From: Polaribacter sargassicola | Lineage (GTDB): Bacteria; Bacteroidota; Bacteroidia; Flavobacteriales; Flavobacteriaceae | Length of the DNA: 64,000 bases | Direction of reading: 5' to 3' | NCBI RefSeq assembly: GCF_021991835.1 | Contig: NZ_JAHDAU010000007.1 | Coordinates: forward strand, 62,001-126,000 | Shown here: positions 16,723-24,648 of the stretch, piece by piece | Layout of the letters: every line of letters begins with the position of its first letter | Numbering within the stretch: the stretch's first letter is position 1 | Position numbers and translations under genes: made by a program | The notes under the pieces: model-generated | What the model saw: only the letters and a program-made list of their open reading frames with translations | Database searches by the model: none | What the model was told of the DNA's origin: nothing

Positions 16723-17739
16723 ATGAAATTTATTTTTAAAACAACTATACTTTTATTATCAATAGCTATTCTATATCAATCTTGTACAGATGAATCTCAA
16801 GTAGAAAAAGTAGAAGAAACTCAAACAATATCTGCAGATTTAACCGAAAAAATAATTGCTTCTGCAACTTTTATTAACGATTATAATTTCTTTGTAAGTA
16901 ATGCAGCAAAAACTAACTGTAATTTATTATCTATTACTAGTGGGTATTTTAACAATCCGGAAGGAGATTATTTTTCTTTTATTTTTTCGGGTACAGAATC
17001 ATTAAATATGTGGCATACACAATATAATGAAGCTAAATTACAAGCCTTTAATGAAACAGGAGTAACCTTTTCTAATGATGACTTTTTTATAAGCTATATA
17101 AGTAACCCTACTGGGTTTAGCGGTCTATCAAAACGAGAGTCTATGTTAGATTACTTTGAAAATTGTGAATATGGTTTTGGCGACACCTCTGAATATGGTT
17201 TGGCTTTTTCTGATATTCCTTCTAATTGTGATATAAATACAGGAGACGTAACTGTTTTTATATACGATAATATAAGTGGTACAGGTGGTTCTGTTGATAA
17301 TTTTACTACAACAAGTTTATTTTCTGTAGAGAATTTATTAGCTAATTACAATTTACAAAATAACACAAACTACGACTTAGAAAATCTAAAAATATATAGT
17401 ATTCCATATCTTACTCCTAATGGAGAAGAGGTAGAACTTTATGAGACAAAATATTTGATAAATTATTTTGAAAACTGCATGCTTTCTAGAGATGCTTCTA
17501 TAAATGATTGTTTAAACTTTGTATATCCATTAGAAATAAAACGTGCCAATTTACAGTTAAATGAAACTATAACGATAGAAAATGATGAAGATTTATTAGC
17601 TGTTTTTAGTATACAAGATGATGAGTTAGAGTTTGTGTATCCTATAAATTTAATAGATCTAGATGGGAATACTATAGAAATTAATACGAATGATTCTCTA
17701 GATGCTATTTTAGATGATTCTTATAATTATTGCCAATAG
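16723..17739 (+). CDS. unrecognised acidic lipoprotein with two tandem C-terminal modules
   Basis: 338 residues. A lipoprotein signal ends LYQSCTDE. The mature protein is acidic, rich in Asn, Asp and Ser. Near the C-terminus two related modules are visible: CLNFVYPLEIKRANLQLN... and LEFVYPINLIDLDGNTIEI..., each with FVYP followed by a strand and an acidic helix (EDLLAVF, DSLDAIL). Similar YP modules occur in other Bacteroidota surface lipoproteins as I recall. Earlier sequence shows a comparable pattern, more diverged. It is downstream of the TetR regulator. Function unknown. Confidence 0.75.
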   Translation: MKFIFKTTILLLSIAILYQSCTDESQVEKVEETQTISADLTEKIIASATFINDYNFFVSNAAKTNCNLLSITSGYFNNPEGDYFSFIFSGTESLNMWHTQYNEAKLQAFNETGVTFSNDDFFISYISNPTGFSGLSKRESMLDYFENCEYGFGDTSEYGLAFSDIPSNCDINTGDVTVFIYDNISGTGGSVDNFTTTSLFSVENLLANYNLQNNTNYDLENLKIYSIPYLTPNGEEVELYETKYLINYFENCMLSRDASINDCLNFVYPLEIKRANLQLNETITIENDEDLLAVFSIQDDELEFVYPINLIDLDGNTIEINTNDSLDAILDDSYNYCQ

Positions 17740-17756
17740 GTAATTGTATAAAAATT

Positions 17757-17822
17757 GTTATGCTTAATATTTAAAAAAGGAAAATTTTAGATCTTATAAA
17801 AAACAGTAATATTAAGCATAGC
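17757..17822 (-). terminator. long-loop stem, probable terminator of the SPFH-Arc operon
   Basis: GTTATGCTTAATATT at 17757-17771 pairs over 15 positions (one G:U) with AATATTAAGCATAGC at 17808-17822. On the minus strand a TTTTT run follows. A second weaker stem (CGCATTT/AAATGCG, 17833-17875) lies between it and the Arc gene. Confidence 0.5.
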
Positions 17823-17883
17823 AAAAAAAGCACGCATTTACTCAATAATAAAAAGCTTTAAAAGATTGAAATGCGGCTTAACT

Positions 17884-18048
17884 TTACTCATCCTTATTTT
17901 TAGGTTCTCTTTTTGCTTCTTTTAATTTTTGCATAAGCATCCATTCGATTTGTCCGTTTGTAGAACGAAATTCGTCTGAAGCCCATTTTTCAATGGCTTT
18001 TATCATGTCTTCATTTATACGAAGTGCAAAAGCTTTTTTCTTTGCCAT
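17884..18048 (-). CDS. Arc-type ribbon-helix-helix DNA-binding protein
   Basis: 54 residues from ATG 18048 to TAA 17884. The ribbon strand is KKKAFALRINEDMIKAI, and two helices follow (IEKWASDEFRSTNGQIEWMLMQKLKEAK), matching the Arc/MetJ fold: the alternate side chains Phe-Leu-Ile of the strand and the NGQIEWML second helix are typical. It starts 2 nt after the hydrolase stop, so it is the last gene of a six-gene operon and its probable autoregulator. A candidate operator at 20672-20690 overlaps the operon's transcription start. Confidence 0.88.
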   Translation of the reverse strand: MAKKKAFALRINEDMIKAIEKWASDEFRSTNGQIEWMLMQKLKEAKREPKNKDE

Positions 18049-18050
18049 TT

Positions 18051-18974
18051 TTATTTTTTTACAAATTTTATAATGGTTTCTATTAGTTTTTCTGATATAG
18101 GATAATCTGCAGAAAAATAAGAAGCCATGTTGTCTGCGTCTTTTTCTATGTTTTTTAATACATGGTTCATATTTTCTATAATAACCAATTCTGATTTAGG
18201 ATTTGCAGCATGCAATAATTTTGCATCTTCAACTTTTACTTGTAAATCTTTATCACCATTAATAATTAAAATAGGAATAGTTAATTCCTTAATTTTTTCT
18301 GTTGGGTTAATTTGCATCCAAGAATATAAAAAAGGTTGATTTTGTTTTGCAAAAACACTCATTAAAAAAGGGTTTACTGTTTCAATTTTACCTTTAGCTT
18401 TTAGAGTATCAAATTGTTGTTGAGCAGCTTCACCTAAAGTAGGATTATTTTTACCAACTTGTTTTACAATTGTTTTATCTATTGTTTCTCCTGCGCCGGC
18501 AAGAGAAATATATTTGTCAATATTTTTTGATGCTAACATAGCAACTAAAGAACCTTGACTATGACCAATTAAAGTAATTTCTGTAAAACGTTTATCATTT
18601 TTAAAATGAGATATTACAGTATCTAAATCTTTACCAAAATCAGTAAATTTTATGTTTTTAGAAAACGCCCAATTAGTTTTATTTGCTGTTCTTTTATCAA
18701 AACTAAAAAAAGCAATATTTTCTTTATTTACTGCATCTCTAATTTGTTTAACATAATTAGCGTTTACATTTTGCGCTGGTTGATTTCCGTTTCTATCTAC
18801 AGGGCCAGAGCCGTGAACCCAAATAATTAAAGGCGATTTTTCTTCAATAAAAGTTAAGGTTCCTGGTAATTGAATTTTATTATTGTGTAAAGTAACTTCT
18901 TCTGTTTTTACCTGTGCAGTTGCAAGCGCAATATTTAAAGCATAAAATGTAACGTAAATTATAATTTTAATCAT
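18051..18974 (-). CDS. secreted alpha/beta hydrolase
   Basis: 307 residues with a signal peptide (core about 3-17, ending TAQ). The alpha/beta fold is complete: oxyanion-hole WVHGSGP, nucleophile elbow LIGHSQGS, acid Asp in INGDKDLQV and catalytic His in NMNHVLK. Esterase or dienelactone-hydrolase-like activity is expected; the natural substrate is unknown. The ATG overlaps the stop of the preceding membrane-protein gene (ATGA), and the Arc gene follows 2 nt later. Confidence 0.92.
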   Translation of the reverse strand: MIKIIIYVTFYALNIALATAQVKTEEVTLHNNKIQLPGTLTFIEEKSPLIIWVHGSGPVDRNGNQPAQNVNANYVKQIRDAVNKENIAFFSFDKRTANKTNWAFSKNIKFTDFGKDLDTVISHFKNDKRFTEITLIGHSQGSLVAMLASKNIDKYISLAGAGETIDKTIVKQVGKNNPTLGEAAQQQFDTLKAKGKIETVNPFLMSVFAKQNQPFLYSWMQINPTEKIKELTIPILIINGDKDLQVKVEDAKLLHAANPKSELVIIENMNHVLKNIEKDADNMASYFSADYPISEKLIETIIKFVKK

Positions 18975-19471
18975 AGTAATTTATTTTCGTAAGTTTTTAG
19001 AACATTTATTGCTTCCGTTTTTTTCTGTGTACCTATTAATAGTTTTTCTCCATTTTTTAAATGAAGTTGAATACCAACATCACCAGAAACATTTATTGCT
19101 TTTCCTTTTTCGCTATTCCAAAAAGAAGCTCCTTTTAATCCCCAACCACCATATTCTCCTATAGGATCGTAGGTTCTAACTTTTACAGCATCAATCTCTT
19201 TCCATGTAATAGTTTTTAATGAAAAATGAAAAGGAAAAAACTGATAATGAATGCCAAATTCATCAATTCTTGTTATCAATTTAAAGAAGAAAATAATTGA
19301 TACAGAACCTAAAACACCCACTAAAGTTATAATTAAATTATTGGTTGTCATTTTAGAGTTTTCCTCTAAGTATTCTTTTACAACTAGAGTAATTGGTACA
19401 ATAACACTTACTGCTAAAAGTACAATTAGCCAAGTTTGTGTAAAACGTTGTTCTTCTTTAAAAATTTTCAT
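18971..19471 (-). CDS. two-helix membrane protein with PH-like domain
   Basis: 166 residues. Two hydrophobic helices at about 14-32 and 44-64 are followed by a beta-rich cytoplasmic domain with GIHYQFFPFHF, TWKEIDAVKVRTYDPIGEYGGWGLK and a final helix, as in bacterial PH-like domains (DUF6141-type, from memory). The YGGWG motif is the most conserved part. It is coupled to the hydrolase gene by a 4-nt overlap and lies 2 nt after the DUF4177 gene. Function unknown. Confidence 0.85.
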   Translation of the reverse strand: MKIFKEEQRFTQTWLIVLLAVSVIVPITLVVKEYLEENSKMTTNNLIITLVGVLGSVSIIFFFKLITRIDEFGIHYQFFPFHFSLKTITWKEIDAVKVRTYDPIGEYGGWGLKGASFWNSEKGKAINVSGDVGIQLHLKNGEKLLIGTQKKTEAINVLKTYENKLL

Positions 19472-19473
19472 TT

Positions 19474-19632
19474 TTAACGATTTTTATCTCTTTCTAAGAT
19501 AATAGAATTCCAACCATTAGGAACTTCTTTTAAAACCCAACCTTCTCTAGCATATTGGTTTAACAAATCTTCAAAGTTTTGAGTTCTATTTCTAAAACCT
19601 AATTTTAACGTAACTACTTTATACTCTTTCAT
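19474..19632 (-). CDS. DUF4177-type small protein
   Basis: 52 residues, too short for ordinary gene callers. It begins MKEYKVVTLKLGF and contains LLNQYAREGWVLKEVPNGW, the characteristic N-x-x-x-x-GW pattern of DUF4177, and ends LERDKNR. ATG 19632 overlaps the previous stop by one base (TAATG), and the stop lies 2 nt before the next gene. This tight coupling is good evidence that it is translated. Function of the family unknown. Confidence 0.85.
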   Translation of the reverse strand: MKEYKVVTLKLGFRNRTQNFEDLLNQYAREGWVLKEVPNGWNSIILERDKNR

Positions 19633-19793
19633 TATTCTGCTTTTTTACTTTTATTAGAATCGTATAAAATTCCAAATACCAGTCCTAAACTAATTCCGAT
19701 TGCAATGTTATTTAATGCCGTTCCAAGAGCTACACCAATAGCTATGCCTATTGCAATTCCTCTTCCTTTTTTGTATGATTTTTCTTTACTCAT
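19632..19793 (-). CDS. 53-residue glycine-zipper membrane protein
   Basis: A minus-strand frame from ATG 19793 to TAA 19632. It has a basic start (MSKEKSYKKGRG), then one or two hydrophobic stretches rich in Gly and Ala (IAIGIAIGVALGTAL, IAIGISLGLVFGILY) with GxxxG-like spacing, and a basic tail. Glycine zippers mediate helix packing. It lies 1 nt after the SPFH stop and overlaps the DUF4177 start by 1 nt, so it belongs firmly to the operon and may partner the SPFH protein in the membrane (inference). Confidence 0.82.
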   Translation of the reverse strand: MSKEKSYKKGRGIAIGIAIGVALGTALNNIAIGISLGLVFGILYDSNKSKKAE

Positions 19794-19794
19794 T

Positions 19795-20655
19795 TTAATG
19801 ACTTAGAGTACCTGCATTTACAACAGGAGAAGCTTCTTTATCACCACATAAAATAACTAATAAATTACTAACCATAGCAGCTTTGCGTTCTTCATCTAAC
19901 TCAACAATATCTTTTTTATTTAATTCATCTAAAGCCATTTCTACCATTTCTACAGCACCTTGTACAATTTTATGTCTTGCAGCAACAATTGCGGTAGCTT
20001 GTTGTCTTTTTAACATGGCAGAAGCAATTTCATTTGCGTAAGCTAAATAACCAATTCTAGCTTCTAGAACTTCAATTCCGGCAATTGTTAAACGCTCATC
20101 AATTTCTTTTTCTAAAGCTTCAGAAACTTCGTTTACACTAGAGCGTAAAGTTATATCTTCATCATGTCCTTCATCAGCAAAATTATCATACGGATACATG
20201 CTTGCTAATTTTCTAACAGCAGCATCTGTTTGTACTCGTACAAAATTCTCATAATTATCAACATCAAAAGCTGCTTTGTAAGTATTTGTTACACGCCAAA
20301 CTAGAATAGTAGAAATCATAACAGGGTTACCTAGTTTGTCGTTTACTTTTAAACGCTCGCTATCAAAATTACTTGCACGTAAAGAAATTGTCTTTTTTCT
20401 AAATAATGGATTTGCCCAATACAACCCGTTGTCTTTAATGGTACCAACATATTTACCAAAAAGCAAAATAACTTTAGAGGTATTAGGGTTTACTAAAATA
20501 AAACCAAAAAAACCAAAGAAACTTATAATTGCAGGAAGTATGTAAATGGCATTTTTTTGAATAAAAGCGAGTGCGATACTGCCAAAAAATAAAAGTAAAA
20601 CAATTAATAACATTAGATAACCATTGGCAGGTTTAATTATTTTTTCTGATTTCAT
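19795..20655 (-). CDS. SPFH/band 7 domain membrane protein
   Basis: 286 residues. Two N-terminal hydrophobic helices (about 13-30 and 33-53) are followed by an SPFH domain at about 60-225: VILLFGKYVGTIKDNGLYWANPL, VWRVTN, then EKEIDERLTIAGIEVLEARIGYLAYANEI, the usual end of the domain, and a helical tail. SPFH proteins form membrane-attached oligomeric rings that organise microdomains and proteases. It is the first gene of the six-gene operon and is preceded by a full consensus promoter. Confidence 0.93.
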   Translation of the reverse strand: MKSEKIIKPANGYLMLLIVLLLFFGSIALAFIQKNAIYILPAIISFFGFFGFILVNPNTSKVILLFGKYVGTIKDNGLYWANPLFRKKTISLRASNFDSERLKVNDKLGNPVMISTILVWRVTNTYKAAFDVDNYENFVRVQTDAAVRKLASMYPYDNFADEGHDEDITLRSSVNEVSEALEKEIDERLTIAGIEVLEARIGYLAYANEIASAMLKRQQATAIVAARHKIVQGAVEMVEMALDELNKKDIVELDEERKAAMVSNLLVILCGDKEASPVVNAGTLSH

Positions 20656-20671
20656 CGTGATTTATTTATAT

Positions 20672-20690
20672 TGATATTAAAATGATATCA
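20672..20690. promoter_or_regulatory. inverted repeat at the start site of the SPFH operon
   Basis: TGATAT-N7-ATATCA, with an inner perfect TGATATCA palindrome at 20683-20690. It abuts the -7 box and covers the predicted transcription start, a standard position for a repressor. The operon's own Arc-type protein is the obvious candidate, but nothing in the sequence proves it. Confidence 0.5.
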
Positions 20691-20722
20691 CAAAGATATA
20701 TTATTTTTGTGTTAATTTCCAA
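20691..20722 (-). promoter_or_regulatory. consensus promoter of the SPFH-Arc operon
   Basis: On the minus strand TTG (20720-20722), 21-nt spacer, TATCTTTG (20691-20698): both boxes match the Bacteroidota consensus. Confidence 0.75.
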
Positions 20723-20776
20723 ACATTTAGATAATTATTTTATATTTTCGCTCAGAATTAATATTATTATTTATAG

Positions 20777-21559
20777 ATGAAAATTAAATTATTTTTAATG
20801 ATTACAATGTTGTTTTTTTCTAACACATCAGAAGAAAAAGTGGCATTTTGGGGTAAAAATGGTCATAGAGCAACGGGGCAAATTGCAGAAAGTTTTTTAA
20901 CAAAAAAGGCAAAGAAAAAAATTGATAAAATTTTAAAAGGCCAGAGTTTAGCTTTTGTGTCTACGTTTGCAGACGAAATAAAATCGGATAGAGCTTATAG
21001 AGAATATTCTCCTTGGCATTATGTAAATATGGATTTAGATCAGACGTATGAAGAGTCTGAAAAAAATCCGCAAGGAGATTTAGTAACAGGTATTGATACT
21101 TGTATTAAAGTTTTAAAGGATGAAAATAGTAGTGAAGAAGACAAGGTTTTTCATTTAAAAATGTTAGTTCATTTTATAGGAGATTTACACCAACCTTTAC
21201 ACATTGGTAGAAAAGAGGATAAAGGTGGTAATGATGTGCAAGTACAATGGTTTGGAAAAGGAACAAACTTACACAGTGTTTGGGATAGTAAAATGATTGA
21301 TGATTATGGTATGAGTTATTCTGATTTAGCTGATAATGCTAAAGATTTATCAAAAAAACAAATAGAATTAATAGAACAAGGTTCAATAGTAGATTGGGTA
21401 AATGAAGTACATCAAATTTCTATTGAAGTTTATAAATCTGCAAAAATTGGAGAAAAATTAAGTTACAGATACAATTACGATCATTTTGAGACTGTAAGAA
21501 CACAGTTACAAAAAGGAGGTATCCGTTTGGCTAAAGTTTTAAACGAAATATACGGATAA
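20777..21559 (+). CDS. S1/P1-family zinc-dependent nuclease
   Basis: 260 residues with an N-terminal signal-like hydrophobic stretch. The three-zinc set of S1/P1 nucleases is present: the N-terminal WGKNGH, an Asp in FADEIKSD, WHYVN, HFIGDLHQPLHIG, then GGND and NLHSVWDSKMI. The family cleaves single-stranded DNA and RNA outside the cytoplasm, often for phosphate or nucleotide scavenging. The Trp that usually becomes the new N-terminus sits after EKVAF, an unusual cleavage context. It is divergent from the SPFH operon. Confidence 0.93.
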   Translation: MKIKLFLMITMLFFSNTSEEKVAFWGKNGHRATGQIAESFLTKKAKKKIDKILKGQSLAFVSTFADEIKSDRAYREYSPWHYVNMDLDQTYEESEKNPQGDLVTGIDTCIKVLKDENSSEEDKVFHLKMLVHFIGDLHQPLHIGRKEDKGGNDVQVQWFGKGTNLHSVWDSKMIDDYGMSYSDLADNAKDLSKKQIELIEQGSIVDWVNEVHQISIEVYKSAKIGEKLSYRYNYDHFETVRTQLQKGGIRLAKVLNEIYG

Positions 21560-21581
21560 TATAGCTTTTTTAAAAAAAAGT

Positions 21582-21613
21582 AAAACCTCATAAAATTTTT
21601 TATGAGGTTTTTT
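21582..21613. terminator. bidirectional rho-independent terminator
   Basis: AAAACCTCATAAAA pairs with TTTTATGAGGTTTT, with T runs on both strands, between convergent genes ending at 21559 and 21650. Confidence 0.88.
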
Positions 21614-21649
21614 AATGTAATAAATTGGGGGAATTGATTACATATTTTT

Positions 21650-21970
21650 TTAAGAAACTTTACAAAATAACATTCTGTTATAGAGTGTTTCTATTTTAGT
21701 CATTATTTTCTTACAAAGAATAGAGGTTTTTGCATTAACCTCTATGGCAAGGGTTAAATTGTTATAATCAGCTATTTTTATATTAAAATATCCGTTAGGG
21801 AAGTATACAGTTAAAAAAGTAGTCTTTTCTTGTAGATAAAGATCAAATTCTGAAGAAATCCAATTAATAAACTGATTATAATTATCTATAGATTTAATAG
21901 ATTCTAATTTAATTAGCTGAGTTTTATTAGAAAAATTGTTTTTGTTTTCTGTGTTGATATTAAATGACAT
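21650..21970 (-). CDS. unrecognised 106-residue protein
   Basis: A cytoplasmic-looking protein with no signal or membrane segment: an Asn/Lys-rich start, then a helix (YNQFINWISSEFDLYLQEK) and three beta-like stretches (TFLTVYFPNGYFNIKIADY, NLTLAIEV), and a final helix. No family recognised. It lies 11 nt after the BadF-type kinase gene, so the two probably share a transcript. Confidence 0.7.
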   Translation of the reverse strand: MSFNINTENKNNFSNKTQLIKLESIKSIDNYNQFINWISSEFDLYLQEKTTFLTVYFPNGYFNIKIADYNNLTLAIEVNAKTSILCKKIMTKIETLYNRMLFCKVS

Positions 21971-21981
21971 GTTTTAGTAGT

Positions 21982-22845
21982 TTAATACTGCGTAATAGCG
22001 TTTTCTTTTTTTATAAACTCAATTAAACCATCTATAGGTTTTTGTATAAACTTACCAGCATTTAAACCTTGTTTTTTTAATTGATTAGAAATGTATTCTT
22101 GTCCATAAAAAGCTATTGAACCTACAAAATGAAGAGGCACAGTTTTTAACTCGTCAGTATATTGTAAGATGTGATTTTTAATAAAAAGATTAATTACATT
22201 ATTTATTAAAGTTTCAATAAAAGAATGCTCTTTATTTTCAAAAACAAACGGAGCAAAACTAGCTAAGTATTTATTAGGTGTTTTAGATTGATAAAGTTTT
22301 TTAATTACTGTTTTTCCACTTAAATCATAATTGTTTTCAAATAGAGTTCTAAGCTCTTTAGGCATTTGTTTATTGTAATAAGACTTTAAAAGCTCTTTAC
22401 CAAAATGATTTCCACTTCCTTCATCCATTACAATATATCCTAAAGAAGTAGATTTGTTTATAATTGATTTTCCATCGTAATAACAACAATTAGAACCAGT
22501 ACCTAAAATACAAACAACGGCGGGTTTAGAGGTTGTGGCATAAACAGCAGCCATTGTGTCTTCTTCTACAACAGAAATTGCGTTTTCAAAGAACGAATTT
22601 AAAACAGAATGAACATTATTTTTAGTTTTAGAAGTATTACAACCAGCACCAAAAAAGTAGACTTTTTTTATATCTTTTTTATATTTAAGTAATATGTCAT
22701 TATCAGATATAATGCTTTTTAACTCCTTCTTTTTTAGGATTGCAGGATTTAATCCTTTTGTTTTTGTGTTTAATTTTTTATCATTTAAGGTATCTAAAAG
22801 TACCCAATCACATTTTGTAGAACCACTTTCTGCAATTAGAATCAT
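21982..22845 (-). CDS. BadF/BadG-type sugar kinase (N-acetylglucosamine kinase-like)
   Basis: 287 residues of the ASKHA ATPase fold. Phosphate-1 loop ESGSTKCDWVLL at the start, phosphate-2 LGTGSNCCYYDG near 100, and a conserved MDEGSGNHFGKELL motif (about 130) of eukaryote-like GlcNAc kinases. It probably phosphorylates an amino sugar with ATP. The divergent gene 405 nt away is a FucP-type sugar transporter, which supports sugar uptake followed by phosphorylation. Substrate not proven. Confidence 0.88.
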   Translation of the reverse strand: MILIAESGSTKCDWVLLDTLNDKKLNTKTKGLNPAILKKKELKSIISDNDILLKYKKDIKKVYFFGAGCNTSKTKNNVHSVLNSFFENAISVVEEDTMAAVYATTSKPAVVCILGTGSNCCYYDGKSIINKSTSLGYIVMDEGSGNHFGKELLKSYYNKQMPKELRTLFENNYDLSGKTVIKKLYQSKTPNKYLASFAPFVFENKEHSFIETLINNVINLFIKNHILQYTDELKTVPLHFVGSIAFYGQEYISNQLKKQGLNAGKFIQKPIDGLIEFIKKENAITQY

Positions 22846-23250
22846 TTGTTTTATTTTTTTTTATAAAAATAGTATAGACCAAATGTTGGGTATAATTTAT
22901 TCGACCAAAGACAAAGAAAAAGACATATAAAGCATTCATAAATTTATATAGCTTTAATTAAAAAGTCTTTTTATAAAATAGAATATTTGATGTTTTTTAG
23001 GTTTAATTAGTTAATTAAGAATTTATGTTTAATTTATTTGTTTTTAAGTTGCGTAAATTAAGTTTATTATAATGTTTATTAGAGTAGTATTATGGCTGTT
23101 AAATAAAGTGTATACTATTGTTTTAGTTTTTAAAATAAACCTGTTTAGGACTTATTAGATGTTATTGGTAGAATTTATTTTGGATATAGTTAGTACATTC
23201 TGTACATTTCCCAAGACTTTTAAACTAATTAAAAACTTAATCTAATATTT
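22846..23250. other. 405-bp divergent intergenic region, AT-rich
   Basis: No gene is supported here. It separates the BadF-type kinase from the sugar transporter. The one clear element is the inverted repeat GTACA-TTC-TGTAC at 23193-23205, 46 nt before the transporter start. I find no convincing TTG/TAnnTTTG pair on either strand, so the promoters may need an activator. Confidence 0.6.
23193..23205. promoter_or_regulatory. 13-bp inverted repeat before the sugar transporter
   Basis: GTACA-TTC-TGTAC is perfectly inverted, upstream of the FucP-type gene at 23251. A sugar-responsive regulator site is a reasonable guess. Confidence 0.45.
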
Positions 23251-24582
23251 ATGTCTACTACACTTGAGCAATCACCAAAAGCGGAAAAAAATACGCTTAT
23301 ACCTATAATTATTATTGCAGGGTTATTTTTTATCTTCGGGTTTGTAACTTGGATTAACGGAGCTTTAATTCCTTTTATGAAAACAATAAACGAACTTACA
23401 GATGCTCAGTCTTATTTAGTAGCATCTGCATCTTATATCTCTTTTGTGGTAATGGCATTGCCAGCATCTTATATTATTAATAAAGTAGGTTACAAACAAG
23501 GTATGTCTTTAGGTTTGGTAATTATGGCAATTGGTGCTTTAATTTTTATTCCTGCAGCAGAAGCAAGAACATATTGGTTATTTTTAGTTGCTATATTTAT
23601 ACAAGGTGCCGGTATGACGTTGTTACAAACAGCATCTAACCCTTATATAACAATTATTGGTCCAATAGAAAGTGCTGCAAAACGTATTTCTATTATGGGA
23701 ATTGCTAATAAAGTAGCAGGGTCTTTAGGTTCTGTAATCTTTGGTGCAATCCTTTTATCTGGTATAGGCGATATAAAAGAAAAATTAAGTGTTGTTGATG
23801 ATGCAGAAAAAGAAAGCCTTTTAAATACCATGGCAGATAGTGTTGTTACACCTTATATTGTAATGGCTGTTGTTTTATTTTTGTTAGGTATTTTAATTAG
23901 AAAAGCGCCATTACCAAATGTAGAAGCAGAAGAAGTAGAAGTTAATGATTCTGATGAAAAAGCTAAAACAAGTATTTTTCAATTTCCACATTTGTGGTTA
24001 GGTGTTTTAGCGTTGTTTTTATATGTTGGTGTAGAGGTAGTTGCTGGAGATACGATTATTTCTTACGGGATATCATTAAATATACCAGTAGAAGATGCTA
24101 AGTTTTTTACATTATTTACTTTAATGGCTATGGTTGCTACGTATATTTTAGGAGCTATTTTAATTCCGAAATACATGAGTCAATCTTTTGCCTTAAAAGC
24201 AAGTGCTATTTTAGGTATTGTACTTTCTGTATGTATTGTGTACACAACAGGGTTTACATCGGTACTTTTTGTTGCTGCTTTAGGTATTGCAAACGCATTG
24301 GTTTGGCCAGCAATTTGGCCTTTAGCACTAGATGGTTTGGGTAAATTTACAAAAACAGCATCTGCATTATTAATTATGGCAATTTCAGGAGGAGCAATTA
24401 TTCCTCCATTATATGGTGCTTTGGTAGATAGTAAAAAAGAAACCTTACTTTCTGCGGGAGTAAATGAAATAAGTGCTTTGGCAGAAGCTTCTTCTTTTGG
24501 ATATTGGATTTTACTACCTTGTTATTTAATCATTTTATATTATGCCTTTTTAGGGCATAAAGTTGGAAAAAAGAAAGCTTAA
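23251..24582 (+). CDS. sugar MFS transporter, FucP family
   Basis: 443 residues with 12 predicted transmembrane helices split by a charged loop (about 225-245, rich in Glu and Asp). FucP/GluP-type signature segments are visible: FVTWINGALIPFMK in helix 1, ASYISFVVMALPASYIINKVGYKQGM, GAGMTLLQTASNPYITIIGP, and the second-half ALGIANALVWPAIWPLALDGLG. It is a proton-coupled importer of monosaccharides such as fucose, glucose or GlcNAc. The divergent BadF-type kinase probably acts on the imported sugar. Confidence 0.94.
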   Translation: MSTTLEQSPKAEKNTLIPIIIIAGLFFIFGFVTWINGALIPFMKTINELTDAQSYLVASASYISFVVMALPASYIINKVGYKQGMSLGLVIMAIGALIFIPAAEARTYWLFLVAIFIQGAGMTLLQTASNPYITIIGPIESAAKRISIMGIANKVAGSLGSVIFGAILLSGIGDIKEKLSVVDDAEKESLLNTMADSVVTPYIVMAVVLFLLGILIRKAPLPNVEAEEVEVNDSDEKAKTSIFQFPHLWLGVLALFLYVGVEVVAGDTIISYGISLNIPVEDAKFFTLFTLMAMVATYILGAILIPKYMSQSFALKASAILGIVLSVCIVYTTGFTSVLFVAALGIANALVWPAIWPLALDGLGKFTKTASALLIMAISGGAIIPPLYGALVDSKKETLLSAGVNEISALAEASSFGYWILLPCYLIILYYAFLGHKVGKKKA

Positions 24583-24606
24583 CTTCTTTTAGTGTTTTTT
24601 GAATAG

Positions 24607-24643
24607 AAAATCATTAATAATCATTACGATTATTAATGATTTT
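24607..24643. terminator. bidirectional rho-independent terminator
   Basis: AAAATCATTAATAATC pairs perfectly with GATTATTAATGATTTT over 16 bp around ATTAC, between convergent genes. Confidence 0.85.
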
Positions 24644-24648
24644 TGCTT

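Noticed and set aside
17884..18048. Arc-type protein as antitoxin of a toxin-antitoxin pair
   Set aside because: Its neighbour is a full-size secreted hydrolase, not a toxin-sized protein, and the operon continues with SPFH and membrane genes.
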